Positions 25,550 through 40,035 of a DNA stretch of 64,000 nt are shown one piece after another. The notes below the pieces were generated by a model. The model did not search any database and was not told the origin of the DNA. It was given only the letters and a program-made list of their open reading frames with translations. The position numbers were made by a program, and so were the translations under genes. Positions within the stretch are counted from its first letter, which is position 1. Each line of letters begins with the position of its first letter. The stretch comes from Vicia villosa (Eukaryota; Streptophyta; Magnoliopsida; Fabales; Fabaceae). The DNA is taken from NCBI RefSeq assembly GCF_029867415.1, contig NW_026706240.1:124001-188000 (forward strand). The letters run 5' to 3'.

Positions 25550-28500
25550 TGTAACACCCCATTTCTACCCGACAAATATATATAAATCAGAGTTTTCAAA
25601 ATTTCTCAATAAACAAATGAGGCGTCACATAATAAAACAAAACAAATCAACTCGTCGCATAAAGCGGATACATAGCACCTTTGAAACAGAATAACTTATT
25701 TTATTAAAACACAGCGGAATCACTTAAACGAGTATTCAATAAAATATCTTCAGTTAACTTATTATTTTGTTCAACCAAGATAACACAATTAAACAACAAC
25801 ATCATGAATGACATAAATCGTTCCCCCCAGAGTGCTACGTATCAGAGCGACAACCGACTCGAGTAACGGCAACTAAATCTTCATACTTGAATACCTGCAC
25901 GTTACCAATATAAAGGCAACGGCGAAACAAGAGAAAAGGGTGAGATATCAAATCATATAAGTGGGCATATGATAAATTGCATGCTAGGATTTAGACATAT
26001 AAAATCATCACATCACAAGTATCAATAGCTACTATACACATCATACTTCTACAGTTCATTAATCTCACATACTTTCCATCACACAATAAGTCATAATCAT
26101 GTAAATAGTATCCTCTAATAAATTTCACATATTCAAGTAAGCATAAAATTCAATAGTATAATACTCAAAAGATTCAATACTATTATCCTAAATATATACA
26201 CGATCCATCATTATCACATATTCACACGTTTAACCAATTATATATCAAAACATCACCAATTTCAATTATCACATCTCATGTACACATGACAATCACATAA
26301 ATGCATATATTCAAACATCACTTAACCTCAATGTGACTCCATGCAAGACATGTGACTCTATGCATGTGGTACCCAATATGGACCCAAAGTTCCACCGCTT
26401 CCGATTCATATAGAATCTAGCCACGCTTCAGATCCGGACAAGATCAAAGCCACCAAATGTAAACATATAGTTTACCGCTTCCGATTCACTTTAGAATCTA
26501 AGCCTCGCTTATGTTTCAAAGCAAACCACCTTTGTTTCAAGGCATCCATGATATGAGTGTATGTACAATGTTAATCAAACATATGCAATTAAGATCATCT
26601 CTACCATCTTAATATTTAGTATATCACAATAATTCAACTCGATGAATTATCCACCAATTGTACACAACATTCACAACACATACATATCATTCACATATAA
26701 AAGGTCAATTAATCAATTACGATTCACACAATCCAATTAACACTAGTAACCATACTATCTCATGTTAATTCTCATTTTTGCCAATTATACATAAACACAC
26801 ACTTTCAACATCAAGCAATTATTCATTAATTTAATGCTAACCAACTAACCACAGAGAATCAATATTAGCACAACATCATGGCATATACATATATTATTCT
26901 CAACATACATATTCAAGCCAAAACACAATTAGAGACGAATCCTCAAAATACCGTAATTTACCGACAAACCGAATAATTGATCCAACTTCAAGTATATTCC
27001 AATCAATTAAACTCATTGCAATTAATTTAACTATTAATTTAACCAATTAATATCAAACTATATTAATTTAATTCACTTCAATTTCTACTCCATTTCCAAT
27101 TTCTTGCATTCTATTGCTCAAACCATTTTTATTGAAAAGAATATCGCGCTAGCTTTCTAACGCTTTGAACGGGGACTCGAACGGAGTTACGGTTTAAAAG
27201 ATATGAATTGTTCAAGTTCCAATGAAAAAGCAAACACCGACATTATACACCGACAACTCTAAACATGTCAGAATTACTCAAAACAAACAAAAGTATGACT
27301 CTTAGTAATTCAAAACAACTCTAACAACTTTATTGTCAACTCTAACAACTCCATTGACAACTTTAATAACTCTATTGACAACTCTATTAGCAACTCTAAC
27401 AACCCTATTCAAATTAAAAATAATTTAAATTGGCTTATTAATCTAATTATTTATCTCTAATTCCAAAACTCCTAAAATTATTACAAATAATATTAATTCC
27501 AATTCTATTTTATTTTATTCCTACAATGTGTGTCAATTTCTATCACATAATCAATATTTATTTATAAATAATATTTAAATTAAAATTCAATTTCGGTCGA
27601 CTCGTAAAATATCAAAATTTCAACAAAATAACACCACCACGTTAATTTACTAATTAAACTTAGCTACCACGTAAATTTTCATCAAATTCCGGTCAACTAA
27701 TTATATCGCTTAATTCGGCTATTTCGATCGAACAGGACTGTTTTGCATTTTATTAATTCTATATCTACTATTTCTAATGATTAATCAATTCATAAACTAT
27801 ATTTAATTTCTTAATAAACTTACTTTCCAATGTACATATACATGTATATATTATATATGTCATTATACATAGAAACAGAGGCATTTATAACATTACGGTA
27901 TGCATCGACGGAAAGAATTTTTCTTTATTATGCACAGTGCCATATGCCATAGCTGACTTTACATATCAACATTGGAGGGTTCTCTAAGAATTTACAAGAA
28001 ACTTCTTGTGCAACCAATTATGATAACAAGGGAGTTGAGTAGTTACTAGCATAGAAATGAAATGACAGAATAGCATAGAAATAGAAACAGAAATAGTAAC
28101 TAGCATAAAAAAAACAAACCACATAATACAATTCATACAAATATGAAAAACAGGAACTACACCAAAGTCACAGAATAATATAGCAATGAATGAATGGTCA
28201 AGGCACAAGGCTGCCGACCGGTCTTTCATGGCCCTACCGACCATCAACGCACAAGTTCATGGGATTAACTACTATAATGTATGGTTTTAATTCTTTGTTT
28301 CACCAATTATAGTCTTCTATGAACAGCAACAAACAACACAATAATGCAATAATTCTACACACCCAATTCCCCACATATAATTGTTCATAAGCCCCATTAT
28401 AGGAAGAGAACCCCACCCTTACCTTATTCAATGGAAGCACTCAATGGGTCTCTAATTGCATCTTTAATTGGCACCATGGATGAAAAATCTTCAAGTCCCT

Positions 28501-28898
28501 TCTTCTTCTCCATAGTCTTGCCTCTTTCTCTTCAAATCTTGTTTTCTCCAAAAATGACAACACAACTCTTTCTCATCTCTAAAACCCTAATATAAAACCA
28601 ATTGGGCTTAGTGTTTAAATCCTCTCTTTATTTAATATCCTCCAAAATCAATTTAGGCCCAATAAGAGATATAACTCAAATAATCAATTATATCACTTAT
28701 AATAATAATTCCTTCAATATAATAATTCCGACTTATAAATAATATTATTCTTAATATTATTTTTCGAATATCCGTCTTCAATTTATATAATTCCAAATAC
28801 GCCCTTAAATAACACCGACAATCCAAATTTGACTAAATCAATTATTTAAATCCTTCAATAATTTAATTAACCAATTTAATTAAATTCGGGGTGTTACA
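25550..28898 (-). repeat. Inner Tekay 3' LTR
   Basis: 3,349 bp, plus-strand ends TGTAACACCCC and GGGGTGTTACA. It includes a (CAACTCTAA)-type array at 27310-27410 and the conserved Tekay block at 27122-27210. An 87-codon frame on the minus strand at 27984-28247 is repeated identically in the other LTR and has no family signature. Confidence 0.95.
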
Positions 28899-30945
28899 AC
28901 TCTCCCCCACTTAGAATATTTTCGTCCTCGAAAATTCGCTCAACACCATCCAAACACAAACCTCGTGTCCAAATCTCAAATCTCCAAATCGCGCATGGTA
29001 ACACTTCGATCACTACCTCTTTCTCACAACAACGATTCTCATGAACACAAACACATTACAGTTCTTACCAGTTTCTTAATAATCAACGACTCAATGCAGT
29101 ATTCCTGGCGTATCACACTTATTCCAACAGTTCAAATAACTCATACTTACCGACTTCTTGCATATAGTTTCATACTCCCTCAAGTCTTACAATAACAGTG
29201 TCACATAAGCTTTCGCTGCTCAACTCTGATAAGTCTCTTTTAAATTACCAGTCTCAATAAAATTCCGTCTACTTATATGGTTCACAAATTCTCGATCCAA
29301 TACAAACCTTCCCCAATACTCATCCTCACATAGTTGTTCACTTGATATTTCCAATCTTTCACTTTGCGACACTCGCTTGCATAAAACGTACCACACTGAT
29401 TGCTCATTTCGTCCGATTCTTACTCAACCATCCCTCTTATCGAGCTACACAAACCAATGAACGACCATCTTCACGATAAAATATAAATACTCTTTCCACA
29501 CTATTAAGACAACAAGACAAATCTATAACATCCAACACGAGTTTCGTCTACTATTAACAATAGATTGAGGGTGATCAGTTCCCCAATTTGCCAATTAGTA
29601 TCCGACAAACTTAGTGGAGTATAAATTGTTGTTACATCATAATAGCGTTCTTTCCGAATTTCCACTTAAATCCAATAACACAACGTAATCCAATGATTCA
29701 CTTTGGGTTTTCACAAATCCTATATCATCTTACCTTATCAATCGATCTTGTCGATGAGACACCGACATCCAAACATAATACAAAAGTCTGATTCATAATC
29801 ACTTAGCATCACATAATTTGTTTCGTCTCAACCGAAGTCCTCCTCATGATAAACTGGCAATAGAAATTCCATACAACCCTTCTTTTATGCACACCGCCAC
29901 TTTTAGCATCATAAATACGACTTCTATCATCCCTAAGTCTGACTTTTTCTTCGCTACTACTTCACTCTTCCTTAAAAGTCATCAGTACTCAAATCATCTT
30001 TAATACCGAACAACTTGTTCTCTCATCTTAATCATCAACAACAAGTTCTGCTTAACTTCACTTCAGAAATTTGCAGTAATAAGCATTCTTATTCAACACG
30101 CTTAGACATTTCCATAAGGTAGAATACAACTTCACCTCTTCGTAGGCTCAAACGGTACGTCCAAATGATACTCGAAACCCAAGATACAAATCTCTGACAT
30201 TATCCGAATTGTAAACATCGACATCAAGCATCGAAAATTTTTATGTTATCTCCTAAACTCCTCAAATAACTTCGACGACAAACTGCACCCCATCCCAACA
30301 TCATCATGTCAAAATCAAATCTATTACGACTGTAGCAATCATTCTTATAATACACTTTATCTCGTTATCTTTCTGGCGCTTCAAACGGAGTTCATATCAG
30401 ATATTCAAAAATCAAGCTACACGCATTCTCGAGTACCAACTCGGGTTCGCGATTCACAACACTTCATACATCGACTATGTCCGTTAATCACTTATACGAG
30501 TCTAATTAACATAAATTCTACCGCAACTTTATCACTTTAACACTTGTCAAACACCGGCATCAGACGCAAGGTTAAACACACTGACAAGTTCTCAGTCCTC
30601 AACCGTGCTGAACATCGCCACTCTCTAACTTATGTCTCCCAAAATTATCCTTAACTTCACACCGTCTTCGACTCTGGGTAACATCCAAAACTCTCAACAA
30701 CACTTGCATCTTCTCTTGTCAACAGCATACATGACCATCCCTTACAACAAAAACATCTTTGAAAAGTAAAACTTCTCCCCCACTTGGAATCAAACCAATC
30801 CCTGCAACAAAGCAACCAAGTACCGACAGTGTTTCACACACATGTCACGTACTAAGGAATAAAACACTGACAGCATTCAACTATCACACAACTCAACTGA
30901 CTCGATAACTTGGCCGGACGGACCGACCTGCTCTGATACCACTAT
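28899..30945 (-). other. Inner Tekay internal region, noncoding, with PPT and PBS
   Basis: At the left edge the minus strand reads CTAAGTGGGGGAGAGT directly before the LTR (polypurine tract, 28899-28914), preceded by TTTCGAGGACGAAA, a sequence usual before Tekay polypurine tracts. At the right edge TGGTATCAGAGCAGG (minus strand, 30942-30928) is a perfect initiator tRNA-Met primer-binding site. A second GTGGGGGAGAAG block occurs near 30773-30783. Frames are short and without motifs on both strands; any gag/pol has been lost or eroded beyond recognition. Confidence 0.85.
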
Positions 30946-33900
30946 TGTAACACCCCATTTCTACCCGACAAATATATATAAATCAGAGTTTTCAAAATTT
31001 CTCAATAAACAAATGAGGCGTCACATAATAAAACAAAACAAATCAACTCGTCGCATAAAGCGGATACATAGCACCTTTGAAACAGAATAACTTATTTTAT
31101 TAAAACACAGCGGAATCACTTAAACGAGTATTCAATAAAATATCTTCAGTTAACTTATTATTTTGTTCAACCAAGATAACACAATTAAACAACAACATCA
31201 TGAATGACATAAATCGTTCCCCCCAGAGTGCTACGTATCAGAGCGACAACCGACTCGAGTAACGGCAACTAAATCTTCATACTTAAATACCTGCACGTTA
31301 CCAATATAAAGGCAACGACGAAACAAGAGAAAAGGGTGAGATATCAAATCATATAAGTGGGCATATGATAAATTGCATGCTAGGATTTAGACATATAAAA
31401 TCATCACATCACAAGTATCAATAGCTACTATACACATCATACTTCTACAGTTCATTAATCTCACATACTTTCCATCACACAATAAGTCATAATCATGTAA
31501 ATAGTATCCTCTAATAAATTTCACATATTCAAGTAAGCATAAAATTCAATAGTATAATACTCAAAAGATTCAATACTATTATCCTAAATATATACACGAT
31601 CCATCATTATCACATATTCACACGTTTAACCAATTATATATCAAAACATCACCAATTTCAATTATCACATCTCATGTACACATGACAATCACATAAATGC
31701 ATATATTCAAACATCACTTAACCTCAATGTGACTCCATGCAAGACATGTGACTCTATGCATGTGGTACCCAATGTGGACCCAAAGTTCCACCGCTTCCGA
31801 TTCATATAGAATCTAGCCACGCTTCAGATCCGGACAAGATCAAAGCCACCAAATGTAAACATATAGTTTACCGCTTCCGATTCACTTTAGAATCTAAGCC
31901 TCGCTTATGTTTCAAAGCAAACCACCTTTGTTTCAAGGCATCCATGATATGAATGTATGTACAATGTTAATCAAACATATGCAATTAAGATCATCTCTAC
32001 CATCTTAATATTTAGCATATCACAATAATTCAACTCGATGAATTATCCACCAATTGTACACAACATTCACAACACATACATATCATTCACATATAAAAGG
32101 TCAATTAATCAATTACGATTCACACAATCCAATTAACACTAGTAACCATACTATCTCATGTTAATTCTCATTTTTGCCAATTATACATAAACACACACTT
32201 TCAACATCAAGCAATTATTCATTAATTTAATGCTAACCAACTAACCACAGAGAATCAATATTAGCACAACATCATGGCATATACATATATTATTCTCAAC
32301 ATACATATTCAAGCCAAAACACAATTAGAGACGAATCCTCAAAATACCGTAATTTACCGACAAACCGAATAATTGATCCAACTTCAAGTATATTCCAATC
32401 AATTAAACTCATTGCAATTAATTTAACTATTAATTTAACCAATTAATATCAAACTATATTAATTTAATTCACTTCAATTTCTACTCCATTTCCAATTTCT
32501 TGCATTCTATTGCTCAAACCATTTTTATTGAAAAGAATATCGCGCTAGCTTTCTAACGCTTTGAACGGGGACTCGAACGGAGTTACGGTTTAAAAGATAT
32601 GAATTGTTCAAGTTCCAATGAAAAAGCAAACACCGACATTATACACCGACAACTCTAAACATGTCAGAATTACTCAAAACAAACAAAAGTATGACTCTTA
32701 GTAATTCAAAACAACTCTAACAACTTTATTGTCAACTCTAACAACTCCATTGACAACTTTAATAACTCTATTGACAACTCTATTAGCAACTCTAACAACC
32801 CTATTCAAATTAAAAATAATTTAAATTGGCTTATTAATCTAATTATTTATCTCTAATTCCAAAACTCCTAAAATTATTACAAATAATATTAATTCCAATT
32901 CTATTTTATTTTATTCCTACAATGTGTGTCAATTTCTATCACATAATCAATATTTATTTATAAATAATATTTAAATTAAAATTCAATTTCGGTCGACTCG
33001 TAAAATATCAAAATTTCAACAAAATAACACCACCACGTTAATTTACTAATTAAACTTAGCTACCACGTAAATTTTCATCAAATTCCGGTCAACTAATTAT
33101 ACCGCTTAATTCGGCTATTTCGATCGAACAGGACTGTTTTGCATTTTATTAATTCTATATCTACTATTTCTAATGATTAATCAATTCATAAACTATATTT
33201 AATTTCTTAATAAACTTACTTTCCAATGTACATATACATGTATATATTATATATGTCATTATACATAGAAACAGAGGCATTTATAACATTACGGTATGCA
33301 TCGACGGAAAGAATTTTTCTTTATTATGCACAGTGCCATATGCCATAGCTGACTTTACATATCAACATTGGAGGGTTCTCTAAGAATTTACAAGAAACTT
33401 CTTGTGCAACCAATTATGATAACAAGGGAGTTGAGTAGTTACTAGCATAGAAATGAAATGACAGAATAGCATAGAAATAGAAACAGAAATAGTAACTAGC
33501 ATAAAAAAAACAAACCACATAATACAATTCATACAAATATGAAAAACAGGAACTACACCAAAGTCACAGAATAATATAGCAATGAATGAATGGTCAAGGC
33601 ACAAGGCTGCCGACCGGTCTTTCATGGCCCTACCGACCATCAACGCACAAGTTCATGGGATTAACTACTATAATGTATGGTTTTAATTCTTTGTTTCACC
33701 AATTATAGTCTTCTATGAACAGCAACAAACAACACAATAATGCAATAATTCTACACACCCAATTCCCCACATATAATTGTTCATAAGCCCCATTATAGGA
33801 AGAGAACCCCACCCTTACCTTATTCAATGGAAGCACTCAATGGGTCTCTAATTGCATCTTTAATTGACACCATGGATGAAAAATCTTCAAGTCCTTCTTC

Positions 33901-34293
33901 TTCTCCATAGTCTTGCCTCTTTCTCTTCAAATCTTGTTTTCTCCAAAAATGACAACACAACTCTTTCTCATCTCTAAAACCCTAATATAAAACCAATTGG
34001 GCTTAGTGTTTAAATCCTCTCTTTATTTAATATCCTCCAAAATCAATTTAGGCCCAATAAGAGATATAACTCAAATAATCAATTATATCACTTATAATAA
34101 TAATTCCTTCAATATAATAATTCCGACTTATAAATAATATTATTCTTAATATTATTTTTCGAATATCCGTCTTCAATTTATATAATTCCAAATACGCCCT
34201 TAAATAACACCGACAATCCAAATTTGACTAAATCAATTATTTAAATCCTTCAATAATTTAATTAACCAATTTAATTAAATTCGGGGTGTTACA
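30946..34293 (-). repeat. Inner Tekay 5' LTR
   Basis: 3,348 bp, near-identical to 25550-28898. Differences noted include TTGAATACC/TTAAATACC, CAATATGG/CAATGTGG and one missing C near 33893. It is followed by the duplicated TTATT. Confidence 0.95.
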
Positions 34294-34298
34294 TTATT

Positions 34299-37200
34299 GA
34301 GAAACGTGTTCGGATTATTAGGTGAAGTTGGAATTTATTCGGTTAATCAAAGAATTAATAAAGTGGAATATGTAGAGAAATAATATGAGAAATAATATTA
34401 TTATTGGATTTTATTTATTTGAGATAAAGTCGGATTTAATTGGATTAATCGGAAAATAATATTAAGGGTAATATATTATTTGTTGGAGCATAATTATTTA
34501 TTTGACTACTCTATTTCATCAATTGGGCCTAATTAGTTAAGAAGTGGAATTATATGGGTTAAGCCCAATATGAATAATATAGTAAGGGTTGGAAGAGTAG
34601 AGGTATCATAATTTTGTTCATTTGCAAAAGAAGAGGAGAAAGGAGACTAAGAGAAGAAGAAAGGGGAAGAGCAACAAGGGGCAAAAGTTAGGGTTTGAAG
34701 CACATTGAAGAGGTAAGGGGGAGAATCTCTAATCATTGTGGGCTAGTATAATTGAGTCAATGGGTTGATTAACATGATTAGGTTTTGTTATTAGAAACTG
34801 AAAATCTTCCGTGAATAACATGATTTGAGATGCTGTTTTCCGTTAATTACTGTCTTGTTAATTTTCTGTTGTTACTGTTAGAAGTAATTGGAATGTAGAC
34901 CATGTATCTTCATTTTTGCTACGTGTATGTGTTACTGTTTGTGGCCTTATTTATCATGTTCATGTGTGTCCTGTTCCATTTTTATTTTCTTAGGCTACTG
35001 TTGGTAATATATATTATGAGAGGAAATGAATAATAGATACACTAGGATGATAGCAGGTTGTTTTAAAAAAAAAGATTTCAAAACAATCCCGGTTGATCAA
35101 AATAGCCGAATTAAGCGGTATAATTAGTTGTCCGGAATTTGATGAAAATCTACGTGGTAGCTAAGTTTAATTAGTAGATTAACATGGTGGTGTTATTTTG
35201 TTGAAATTGTGATATTTTACAAATAGACCGAAATTGTGTTTTATTTAAATATTCTTTATAAATAAATTTTATCAATTTAATATAATTGTCAATAGAGTTG
35301 TTAGAGTTGTCAATAGAGTTGTTAGAGTTGACAATAAGTTGTCAGAGTTGTTTAGAGTTATTAAGAGTCGTATTTTTATTTGTTTTGCGTAATTTTGACA
35401 TGTTTAGAGTTGTTAGTGTATGATGTCGGTGTTTGTTTTTTGTTGAAACTTTAACAATTCATATCTTTTGAACCGTAACTCTGTTTGAGTCTCCGTTCGA
35501 AGCGTTAGAAAGCTAGCGCGATATTCTTTTCAATAAAAAAATGGTCTTGAGCAATAGAATGCTAGAAATTGGAAATGGAGTAGAAATAGAAGTGAATCAA
35601 ATTAATATAGGGTGATTATTAATTGGTTAATTAAATTAATAGTTGAATTAATTTTAATAAGACTATTTATTTGGAATATACTTGGACTTGGATAAATTAT
35701 TCGGTTATCGGTAAATTACGGTATTTTGGGAATTTATCCGTAATTGTGTTTTGGCTTGAATATGTTTATGTTGAGAATAAATATATGTATATGCCATGAT
35801 GTTGTGCTAACATTGATTCTCTATGAGTAGTTGGATAGCATTATTTCTAATAATTAATTGTTTGATGTGGAAAGTGTGTGTTCATGTATAATTGACAAAA
35901 ATGAGAATTAACATGAGATAGTATGGTTACTAGTGTTAATTGGATTGTGTGAATCGTAATTGATTAATTGACCTCTCATATGTGAATGATGTGTGTGTGT
36001 TGTGAATGTCGTGTACAATTGGTGGATAATTCATAGAGTTGAATTATTGTGATATGCGGAAAGTTAAGATGGTAGAGATGATCTTAATTGCATATATTTG
36101 TGATATTGTACATACATTCATATCATAGTGTGCCTTGAAACACAGGTGGATTTGCTTTGAAACACAAGCGGGCTTGGATTCTAGAGTGAATCGGAAGCCG
36201 TAAACTATATGTTTACAATTGGTGGACTTTGGTCTTGTCCGGATCGGAAGTGTGGATTAGATTCTAGAGATATGAATCGGAGGCCGGTGAAACTTAGAAT
36301 TTCACATTGGTACCACATGCATAGTGTCACATGTTTCATTGAGTCACATTAGAGTTATGTGATAGTTGACTATGTGCATTATGTTGTTATGATGTGTGCA
36401 TGAATGTGATAATTGACTATGTGTATTATGTTGTTGTGATAAGTGTACGAGTGAACAATTGATTATGTGCATTGATGTTGTGATGCTATGTGTATGAGTT
36501 TGGTAATTGATTATGTACACTTGGTGTTGTGGTGATAATTGTATTAGTTGATAATTGAGAAGGGGTGATGTTTGAATACGTAATTGGTTAAATGCGAGAA
36601 TATGTGATTATTATGGCTACGTGTATAATTGAGAATATAGTATTGAGATATTATACTCTTATACTTGGTGTATGCTTAATATATGTGAATTATGATTAGT
36701 ATTAATTTCATGATTAGGCAAGTGTAATGCATTCCTATAATTGTTGATTTAACCATTGTATCTCATTATACTTTCTTCATAATGGTTCGTATTCTCACCC
36801 TTCTGTTTTAATGTTGCCCTCGTTTGGCGACATGCAGGTTTGACGATTAGTAGCTGGTGTGTGATCTAGTCGGAGTTTCTTCCGAGTGGCTTGGTAATTA
36901 AGTAGCGAGTCAATGCTCTGGTCATGTAACACTGGGTAGCTTAGATGTTGAACTCATGTTCTATTTGTTTATGCATTTGTTATAACTTGCGAACATGTTT
37001 AATTAGTTACTTGTTGTTGAGAGGCCTTAAGCCAAATATTATGATTATGGTTATCTTATGAGTTGTTTATGGAGATATGATCATGGTATGGGACATGTAT
37101 CATTTATATGAAACACATGAGTATTACTTTCCGTTGTTAATGCATATTCTGGATGAATTATGATTATATGTAAGGTGTTATTTGAAATGACCAGGTGTAT

Positions 37201-37340
37201 TGTATTTTGTGGATAAATGCTGTCGGTTTTTAAAAGCTTTTCAGTTTTTGAAAACATCGATGTGACGCCCTTTGAGTTGTATGCATGCTTATTCTCTGAT
37301 TATATGCTTATTATTTTATGGGGTAAAAAGGGGTGTTACA
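34299..37340 (+). repeat. Outer Tekay left LTR, remaining 3,042 bp
   Basis: It resumes with GAGAAACGTGTTCGG after the duplicated target of the inner element and ends GGGGTGTTACA. It matches 40155-43176 at about 99%. It holds a GTTGTCAATAGA-type short array near 35285-35345, with one 21-bp unit more than the right LTR, and the conserved Tekay block at 35456-35545. Confidence 0.93.
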
Positions 37341-37344
37341 TTAG

Positions 37345-37360
37345 TGGTATCAGAGCATGG
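37345..37360 (+). other. Outer Tekay primer-binding site
   Basis: TGGTATCAGAGCATGG starts four bases after the LTR end and matches the 3' end complement of plant initiator tRNA-Met over the first 12 bases. Confidence 0.88.
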
Positions 37361-37466
37361 TCGACCAGTTGGTCAAGGTTATTAATGTCTTTTATCCTGT
37401 TGTATTTGATTCGTGTATCTGACACGATCGATACTGTTTTGTCTGGTTGTTTGGTTGTTTAGGACG

Positions 37467-38180
37467 ATGGTTGCGGGAAGGAATGTTGACATTAATGTTG
37501 AGGCAATGATGAGGTGGACTGGTGCGATTGGATAAGCACCGCAAGAGAATGTCGGTTATGGAGGAAAGGATGAGTTACGTGCTTTTGGAGACTTTCAAAG
37601 GTGCAACCCGCCTATCTTTGAAGGAGAGTATGAACCGGACAAAGCACACGCATTAATGAGTGAAATTGATAAGATCTTTCAAGTCGTGAGTTGCACTAAT
37701 GTACAGAAAGTACGGTTTAGTACTCACATGCTGACGAACAGAGCTGACATTTTGTGGAGTAATACTATGCGGAGATTTGAAATAGAAGGTATTGAAGTTA
37801 CTTGGACTATTTTCCGTGATGCATTTTTGGGAAACTATTTTCCAGAAGATGTGCATGGAAAGAAAGAAGCGAGGTTTCTACAGTTGAAACGGGGAGGAGA
37901 ACAGTTCCGTGAGAAATCGTATGATGACATGAGGAAACAATCTGGTCTTGGCAAGAAGCCAAGTGGGGGAGGAGCTTCTACTCCTATTAAGTGCTACAGG
38001 TGTGGCGAGATGGGTCACAAAACTGTTGATTGTGGAGTTGGTTCGAGTAGGATTTGCTACAGTTGTGGTGAGCAAGGACACAATTGTGCCATGTGCGATA
38101 AGCCAAAGAAGGATCAAGCGAAAGGAAAAGTGTTTGCATTGTCTGGTGCTGAGACTACTTCTAAGGATAAGTTAATCTGA
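37467..38180 (+). pseudogene. gag: Outer Tekay gag remnant with two zinc knuckles
   Basis: The ATG at 37467 starts a gag-like frame that meets TAA at 37533-37535 after 22 codons; beyond it the same frame is open to 38180. The part from about 37600 carries the capsid core (FQRCNPPIFEGEYEPDKA, WTIFRDAFLGNYFP). The middle of the capsid-to-nucleocapsid linker is missing, so the protein is about half the usual length. Two CCHC knuckles are intact: CYRCGEMGHKTVDC and CYSCGEQGHNCAMC (residues 113-126 and 134-147 counted from the Met at 37656). The frame ends before protease. It may still give a short RNA-binding protein, but there is no evidence that it does. Confidence 0.85.
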
Positions 38181-40035
38181 GGTACGTGCTTTATTATTGA
38201 TAATGGTGCAACGCATTATTTTATTCTTTGGATTGTGCTATAAGATTGGATCATGTTTTATCTGTTATGCATGGAAGTGTAGTTATTGATACAACTGTTG
38301 TGGCTTTGTTTCTATTTCTTTTACGTGTTTGAATTATCCGTTGAGCATCTTTGGTAGATATTTTGAGAATTCATTTAGGTTGTTTTCCGTTAGACCAAGT
38401 TGATGAATTTCGGTATGAATTGTTTGGAGTTGAATCAAGTAATTGTGACTTTAAGGAGAGATTGTGGATCTCGGTGTTGTAAGTGACTTCGAGTGCAAGT
38501 TCTGAAGGAACACTATTATAGTTTAGTAACGATGGTTTATGTTTCATTATGATTGTCGATTGTCTATTGACAAATTGAGGACCTGATCATCCTTAATCTA
38601 TTGTTGATAGGAGGCGATATCGTATTGAACAAGATAGACTTGTCTTACTAACTTGGTAGCGTGTAAAGAGACTAAGGAGAAGTTGAAGAATAGATTTGAG
38701 GAATTGTTTGAGAAGAGGTTTATTGTCTGAGTGCATAGTCGTAGAGTTACCCTGTTCATCGAGTAAGAAGAAAGAAGGTTCTATGAGGTAATGTTTCTTG
38801 AGGATATTTGATTCAAAGAGCGACGATGATATGTTTAACATTTAAGGATTGCGTTATCGGTGCTGAAAGAGAAGAAGGTTATGTAAAGCTTTCTTAATAT
38901 GAGTTTTGGTTGGAAGAAGTGAATTTTCTTGGATATGGTATTTCGAGTTGAGGTGTGTTGATGCAGATATCGATAAGTGGTAGCTTATGCTTCAAGGTAA
39001 CTTAAAGTACATAAGAGGAATTATTCGATGTATGTATTGGAGTTGTTTGTCGTTGTGTTTGTTTTGGAGTGTAAGAGGCATTGTTTGTTTGGATCAAGGT
39101 TTGATGTGTTGAGTGATCACAAGAGTTGAATATGAGGTAAACAAGACGAGTAGAATTTCGAAGGATTTTAATCTTTGGTTTGAATTACCACCCTGGAAAA
39201 GTGAAGGTTGTGGCCGATGCATTGAGTAGGAAATAATTTTATAAGTTATGTTGAGAATTTAAGAATTGGAAATCGTTTGAACGATTTAGAGAGTTGAGTT
39301 TGGTTGTGAAGCGAAGTCTTCGTGTGTTAAATTGGTATGTTGAAGCCTACTTGTGATATTTTGACAAGATTAGAGAAGGTTAGAAATTGGATTTTGGCAA
39401 TTGGTTGACAAGATGATATTGATTAATCAAGGAAAAAGTGGTAAATTTTGGATTGTCGAGAATGGTGTCATGAGATGTTGTAATCGAGTTTGTATTCCTG
39501 ATGGTTTGAATTCGGACAAGGAGAATTTTGGGTGAGGAACATCGTAATGATTTGAGTATTAATCACGGTGTTAATGATGTATCGAGATTTGAGGAAATGT
39601 GTAGTGGTAAAGTATGAAGAGGAATATACCGGAATTGTGTATTTGAGTTGGATTTGTCAGGAACCGTTTCGTTTGGTGCAACAGTTATCTATTTTCGAGT
39701 GGAAGTGAGATAGTATCTCTATGGATTTTGTTTCGAGATTGACGAGGCATCGAGTAATTGTGAAGTGAGTTAGGTTAGTGTGGATAGTTGACAAAATGTG
39801 CTCGTTTTATTCCGATGAAGATGGATTATTCGATGAAGAGACTCGCTAAGTTGAACATTGAAAGGATTCTGTGTTTGCATGGTATTTTCTTCGGATATTG
39901 GAATGACATCTTTTGAAGCTTTGTGTGGTCGTAAGTGTAGAACGTTTTGTATCAGTATGAATCGAGAGAGAGAGAGTGGACGTGGTTTTGGTGTTGAGAT
40001 GGTTGTGTCGACTGAATTTTCGAGGACGAAAATAC
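38181..40035 (+). pseudogene. Outer Tekay pol, heavily decayed
   Basis: Only scraps of pol can be seen in changing frames: a protease-like IIDNGATHYF near 38196, VVADALSR near 39213-39233 (end of RNase H), GMTSFEALCGRKCRT near 39900 (integrase core end), and the TTTCGAGGACGAAA pre-PPT block near 40020. Most of RT, RNase H and integrase is deleted or scrambled; about 1.9 kb replaces the usual roughly 3.5 kb. No frame longer than about 80 codons is present. Confidence 0.8.

Larger units (their letters stand above)
25550..34293 (-). mobile_element. Inner Tekay-like retrotransposon, opposite orientation, without coding capacity
   Basis: 8,744 bp, flanked by TTATT (25545-25549 and 34294-34298). 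LTRs of 3,349 and 3,348 bp differ at about seven bases plus one indel, the youngest pair in the window. The primer-binding site and polypurine tract place its sense on the minus strand. The 2,047-bp internal region has no frame resembling gag or pol. Its LTR is homologous, in inverse orientation, to the LTR it landed in: a shared start TGTAACA(C/G)CCCGAATTT, shared cytosine-rich blocks and the conserved block listed separately. It is a LARD-like derivative of the same family. Confidence 0.92.

Noticed and set aside
27984..28247. 87-codon frame, repeated at 33380-33643
   Set aside because: Inside the inner Tekay LTR pair; identity of the two copies only reflects recent LTR duplication.
37878..38175. 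Frames antisense or shifted to the outer Tekay gag
   Set aside because: Shadows of the zinc-knuckle region; the plus-strand frame with CCHC motifs is the real one.
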